Assembly (NCBI RefSeq): GCF_040115645.1
Contig: NC_089554.1
Span: 2,914,001-2,978,000 of the forward strand
Reading direction: 5' to 3'
Origin: Euwallacea fornicatus
Taxonomy: Eukaryota; Arthropoda; Insecta; Coleoptera; Curculionidae
DNA length: 64,000 bases
Below the pieces are notes generated by a model that was given only the letters and a program-made list of their open reading frames with translations, was not told the origin of the DNA and did no database searches. This document shows, piece by piece, positions 60,893-64,000 of the stretch (positions within the stretch are counted from its first letter, which is position 1; each line of letters starts with the position of its first letter). The position numbers and the translations under genes are program-made.

Positions 60893-61155
60893 TATATATC
60901 TCAATATATTGAGAACTTTCTCAGCAGGATAATTCTCATGAAAATCAAGAAACGGATCAATATTCTGCATTTATTTCCGTTAATTCAAGTTGTCTTTTTG
61001 AATAAATTACCTGGACTGCGATATTGAGGCGGGAATGCTTGTAGAGGCAACGAAAAAACTAATATTTAGGTAACTTTTCTCAGGGGATAATTTCATCAGA
61101 AGTGATGAAATTTAGATAAATTTTTATGGTTTTTTGGATATTACTAATATGTATA

Positions 61156-62039
61156 TAGAGCGTTATTGAAATACGTGGCAAAACTGTAAGAGGTGATTCT
61201 TTGAGTGATTTTAAAATGAAAAGTTTGTATAACCATATGTCTGGTAATGCTTCATTTTCAAAATACAGGGTGTTAAACTTAAAAAAAAATCGTTACACAT
61301 TAAAGAAAAAACCTAAATAAGATGAAGATGCAAATCGATAAGTCTTTGAAAATTTGGTATCTGTTTTCGATGCAGTATAAATGAATCCTTTAAGCTAAAA
61401 ATTATTTCTCTTCTTTTGCAAGTGACGTTTGTAACGGTAACGCCGGAAATTGAAGAAAAATCGAACAAGAGAAACGCTTTATTGAAAATATACTTTAACA
61501 AATGGTGCGCATTTCTTTGTAAAAGAACATTTAACAATAAGCAATACGGATTCTATAATAATTAGTGAAAATCTCGTCTTTCAACTTCAATGCAAGCATT
61601 AGCTCGTCTAAATATCGATTGCCGAACACGTTGAATTATCTCCGGCGTATATCTTATTTGATTACATGAATCCCATATCCGTTAGATTAATTCTTCTTCG
61701 CTGTTTGCCGAAGTTCAATAAACGAAGGGCTTTGCATGTTCCTAAACGAAAAAACCTAACGGATTTAAATCAGGTAATCTGGGTGGCCATAATTACGCTT
61801 AATGCGAAAGAATTATAAGAGTTGAAAAGAGTCAGCAACGTAGAAACAGTAATAATAATTTTAAATAACTCTGCCATGTTAAAAAAAATCTGCTAAAAAA
61901 TTATTAATATTTTTGAGAAAAAAAGGTTTGAAAAAAAAAATTTGATACCCTGTATATTGAAAACAAAGCATTATCGGACCTATATAAGTTGTCACATTTG
62001 ACTTGAAATATGGAAATATTCGGAATATTAAGAATCCTA
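61156..62039 (-). mobile_element. 884-bp deletion-derivative transposon (copy B)
   Basis: TA-flanked (61154-61155, 62040-62041). It has the same layout as 10909-11795 in opposite orientation: arms containing GGTAATGCTTCATTTTCAAAATACAGGGTG, and between them on the minus strand (about 61560-61800) the transposase tail starting LPDLNPL-like and running through the stretch shared with 11180-11390 (for example GAAGAAGAATTAATC and ATGGGATTCATGTAATCA). Lengths differ by 3 bp. Confidence 0.87.
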
Positions 62040-63197
62040 TAAAGCAATGATTAGTGTCAAACTTTAATCACTTTGAGAGGGAAATGTATCAGTGCTAAAG
62101 TTGATTCCCTTTGATCTTTCGGGTAAGCGGGATGAGGGTTAACTTTTCAATTTCAAATGGCAACCCCTAATTTTTTATAGATTCAGATAATACAGCAAAA
62201 AATAAGAAAAATTGGTTCGAAACATTTTTGTTTTATTCACGTGAGAGAACACGGTAATTAATGAAATTGAATTAATATCTTAAATGGCAACTTTCGTTTA
62301 TAAAAATATTTTTTGGGATAAAAAATGTTTATAGTAATAAAAGGTGATAAATAAACAATAACGTAAAGAAATAAAATATCTACTTTTAAATATTCTATTA
62401 TTAATATTGCTTCACGATGGAGTATTTGACTGTAGAAAAAAAACCGAAATGGTTTTAGTGTATGGAGAAGCTAGTAGGCATTTAAATGACGCTGCCAATC
62501 TCTAGGTACCGATTCTAAACAACTTTTCTTAATAACATTATGTCGAATTTGTCACAGAAAAGACAGTTTACTCTACAGGAAAATAGGTTTTTTGAAAATT
62601 TCTAATTCATACTTGATTTTCTAAAAGCAAAATTATGTTAGAAATTAGTCTTTAACAAAGCAGGGTTGAACCCCGAAAAATGAAAATTTAAATATAATGT
62701 TTTTTGTGTCTCCCTTACTGGGACACGCGGTATTATATCAAACTGATTTTTAGATTCTACTGAATACTACTAAATATTCCTGGTTCTTCCAGCATTATCT
62801 AATTAATTTCTAGCTTTGGAAGTGTGATTATATTTTTTCTATACTTTTATATTCCAAAGTACCTCCACGTTTCGATACATCTCAAAATCTAGATAAGGTT
62901 TTTTCCATTTGTAGAGAAACATCGCATGTACGCTACTGTGTGGGTGGAATTTTTATATACTTCGTTGCAATTCTCTGGAATTCCATATCACAAGTCACGT
63001 CTCTTCCTACACTTAATAATACTAACTAGTATAAACTTAATTAAAGCTATTCACCCACGCTGATATTTTACCAACAATTATATATATTGTTAATCTAAAA
63101 AAAACACCTAATTTTGTGTTGGAAAAACGCATGATATTGAGTTAAGGTGTTCTAAAGGGCACAATAAATATAATTAGGGCCAAACAAATGGGATATA
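62040..63197. other. AT-rich intergenic DNA, nothing recognised
   Basis: No gene, termini or RNA recognised between the two transposons. Confidence 0.5.
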
Positions 63198-64000
63198 CAG
63201 TGGTTCAAAGTGAAAATGATACATCTATATTTAAATCACTATTTATTAATAAATTTTCATTTATTTGACAATAAACTAATTTTTTTTATATTTTGTTATA
63301 TCTGTTCTATGATATCCATAATTAAAACAAAAAAAAATCTTACAAAGGAGGGAAAAAAATGAAGTTCTATTTGCTTTCAAAATGCATCTCAAAATAAAAA
63401 AAGATACACTTCGTTTTTTTATTGTTTTTGTAATAAATTAATATTTAGTTGGTAACCCTTTAGTGAAGATAACTTCCCGAAAACATTTTGGGATCTATGT
63501 TACTAATTTTTTAGTGAAATCGAAGGAAATTGTCTTCCATTCTTCAAGAAGAGTGTGTTTTAATTGATCTTTATTGAAAATTTCATATTTCCTAATTTCC
63601 ACTTCTAATTTAGCTCAAATATTTTCTATGATGTTAATATTGGACGGTTGCTGTGAGGTTTTTGTAATATGAGGACAGTTACACAAAATTTGGGCGCTAT
63701 GCTTCGGATTGTTGTCCTGGTAGAAGACAAAATGGTTAAAAATGTTAAATTTTTCTGTGCTGGGTTGAACATTTTGCCATTTTATGTTGAAATAAACATG
63801 CTTGTCCATAATGGCAGCGGTGAAATGCATCTTTCCTGACCCGACACTGGAAATACAGCCCCAAACCACCACACTGCCTCCTCCGTGTTTAACAGTGACT
63901 TTTATAGCTCTCTTTAGCGCTTCACTGGGTTTTCTCCAGACAAAACCACATCCATCCGATCCGAAAAGGTTGAATTTACTTTCATCTGTAACTAAGATCC
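63198..64000 (-). mobile_element. Tc1-like IR/DR element, cut by the window edge
   Basis: One end is preceded by TA (63196-63197) and begins CAGTGGTTCAAAGTGAAAATG. A second direct copy of the terminal core (CAAAATAAAAAAAGATACAC) lies near 63390-63412, the IR/DR layout. The other end is beyond 64000. Confidence 0.8.
63438..64000 (-). pseudogene. Tc1-like transposase, 5' part outside the window
   Basis: Read from the window edge on the minus strand: LVTDESKFNLFGSDG (first aspartate), FVWRKPSEAL, TVKHGGGSVVVWGCIS, YQDNNPKHSAQI (second aspartate), then NIIENI (final glutamate) followed by a TGA where most relatives have tryptophan, and AKLEVEIRK to a TAA at 63438-63440. From 64000 to about 63615 it is open without a break, the best preserved transposase stretch in the window. 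The third-residue region just before NIIENI is altered (SQQPSN for SPDLN). The stop and this change suggest it is inactive. Confidence 0.88.

Noticed and set aside
1..64000. CRISPR array, prokaryotic operons or phage genes
   Set aside because: No regularly spaced direct repeats, no Shine-Dalgarno-led gene strings; the window is intron-containing animal DNA.

Overview
The window is AT-rich, intron-bearing animal DNA with one host gene I can identify and a very large load of DNA transposons. The gene is an insect-type neuropeptide F receptor (NPFR, a rhodopsin-family GPCR related to vertebrate NPY receptors), so the source is almost certainly an insect. The wealth of Tc1/mariner-superfamily elements, including types with a DUF4817-like N-terminus, would suit a beetle or another insect with a large genome, but the order cannot be fixed from this sequence.

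NPFR lies on the + strand in five coding exons (30950-31135, 32683-32925, 52279-52539, 52760-52999, 53811-54083). All introns are phase 0 with GT-AG borders, and the exons join into an uninterrupted 400-residue receptor with all seven membrane segments and the class A landmarks. Intron 2 is 19.35 kb, and by my tally about 59% of it is recognisable transposon sequence. A likely 5'-UTR acceptor (30828) and a 22-codon upstream ORF precede the start codon.

Almost everything else recognisable is mobile DNA of the IS630-Tc1-mariner superfamily, flanked by TA and usually beginning CAGGGTG or similar. 1.5-5.9 kb: a Tc1-like deletion derivative, a mariner fragment, an inverted-repeat element, a foldback element and a 1.24-kb mariner. 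10.8-13.1 kb: a Tc1-like element with an 887-bp element inserted in it. 14.8-18.2 kb: two minus-strand transposase pseudogenes and a lone terminus. 22.6-30.8 kb: three large long-TIR elements with broken transposases, the last ending 45 bp before the NPFR 5'-UTR acceptor. 33.2-52.2 kb (NPFR intron 2): a mariner split by a Tc1-like element, several MITEs, a Tc1-like copy, two further nested pairs, a possible solo LTR, and a deletion derivative ending 47 bp before the exon 3 acceptor. 55.9-64.0 kb: palindromic MITEs, a second copy of the 885-bp derivative, and a Tc1-like element running off the right edge.

Every transposase read here carries stops, frameshifts or lost catalytic residues. Non-autonomous elements with still-matching arms (for example 60687-60892) may have moved more recently, using an enzyme made elsewhere. 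I found no rRNA, tRNA, CRISPR or prokaryotic operon, and no convincing second host gene. Most remaining stretches are plain AT-rich DNA in which I see nothing definite.
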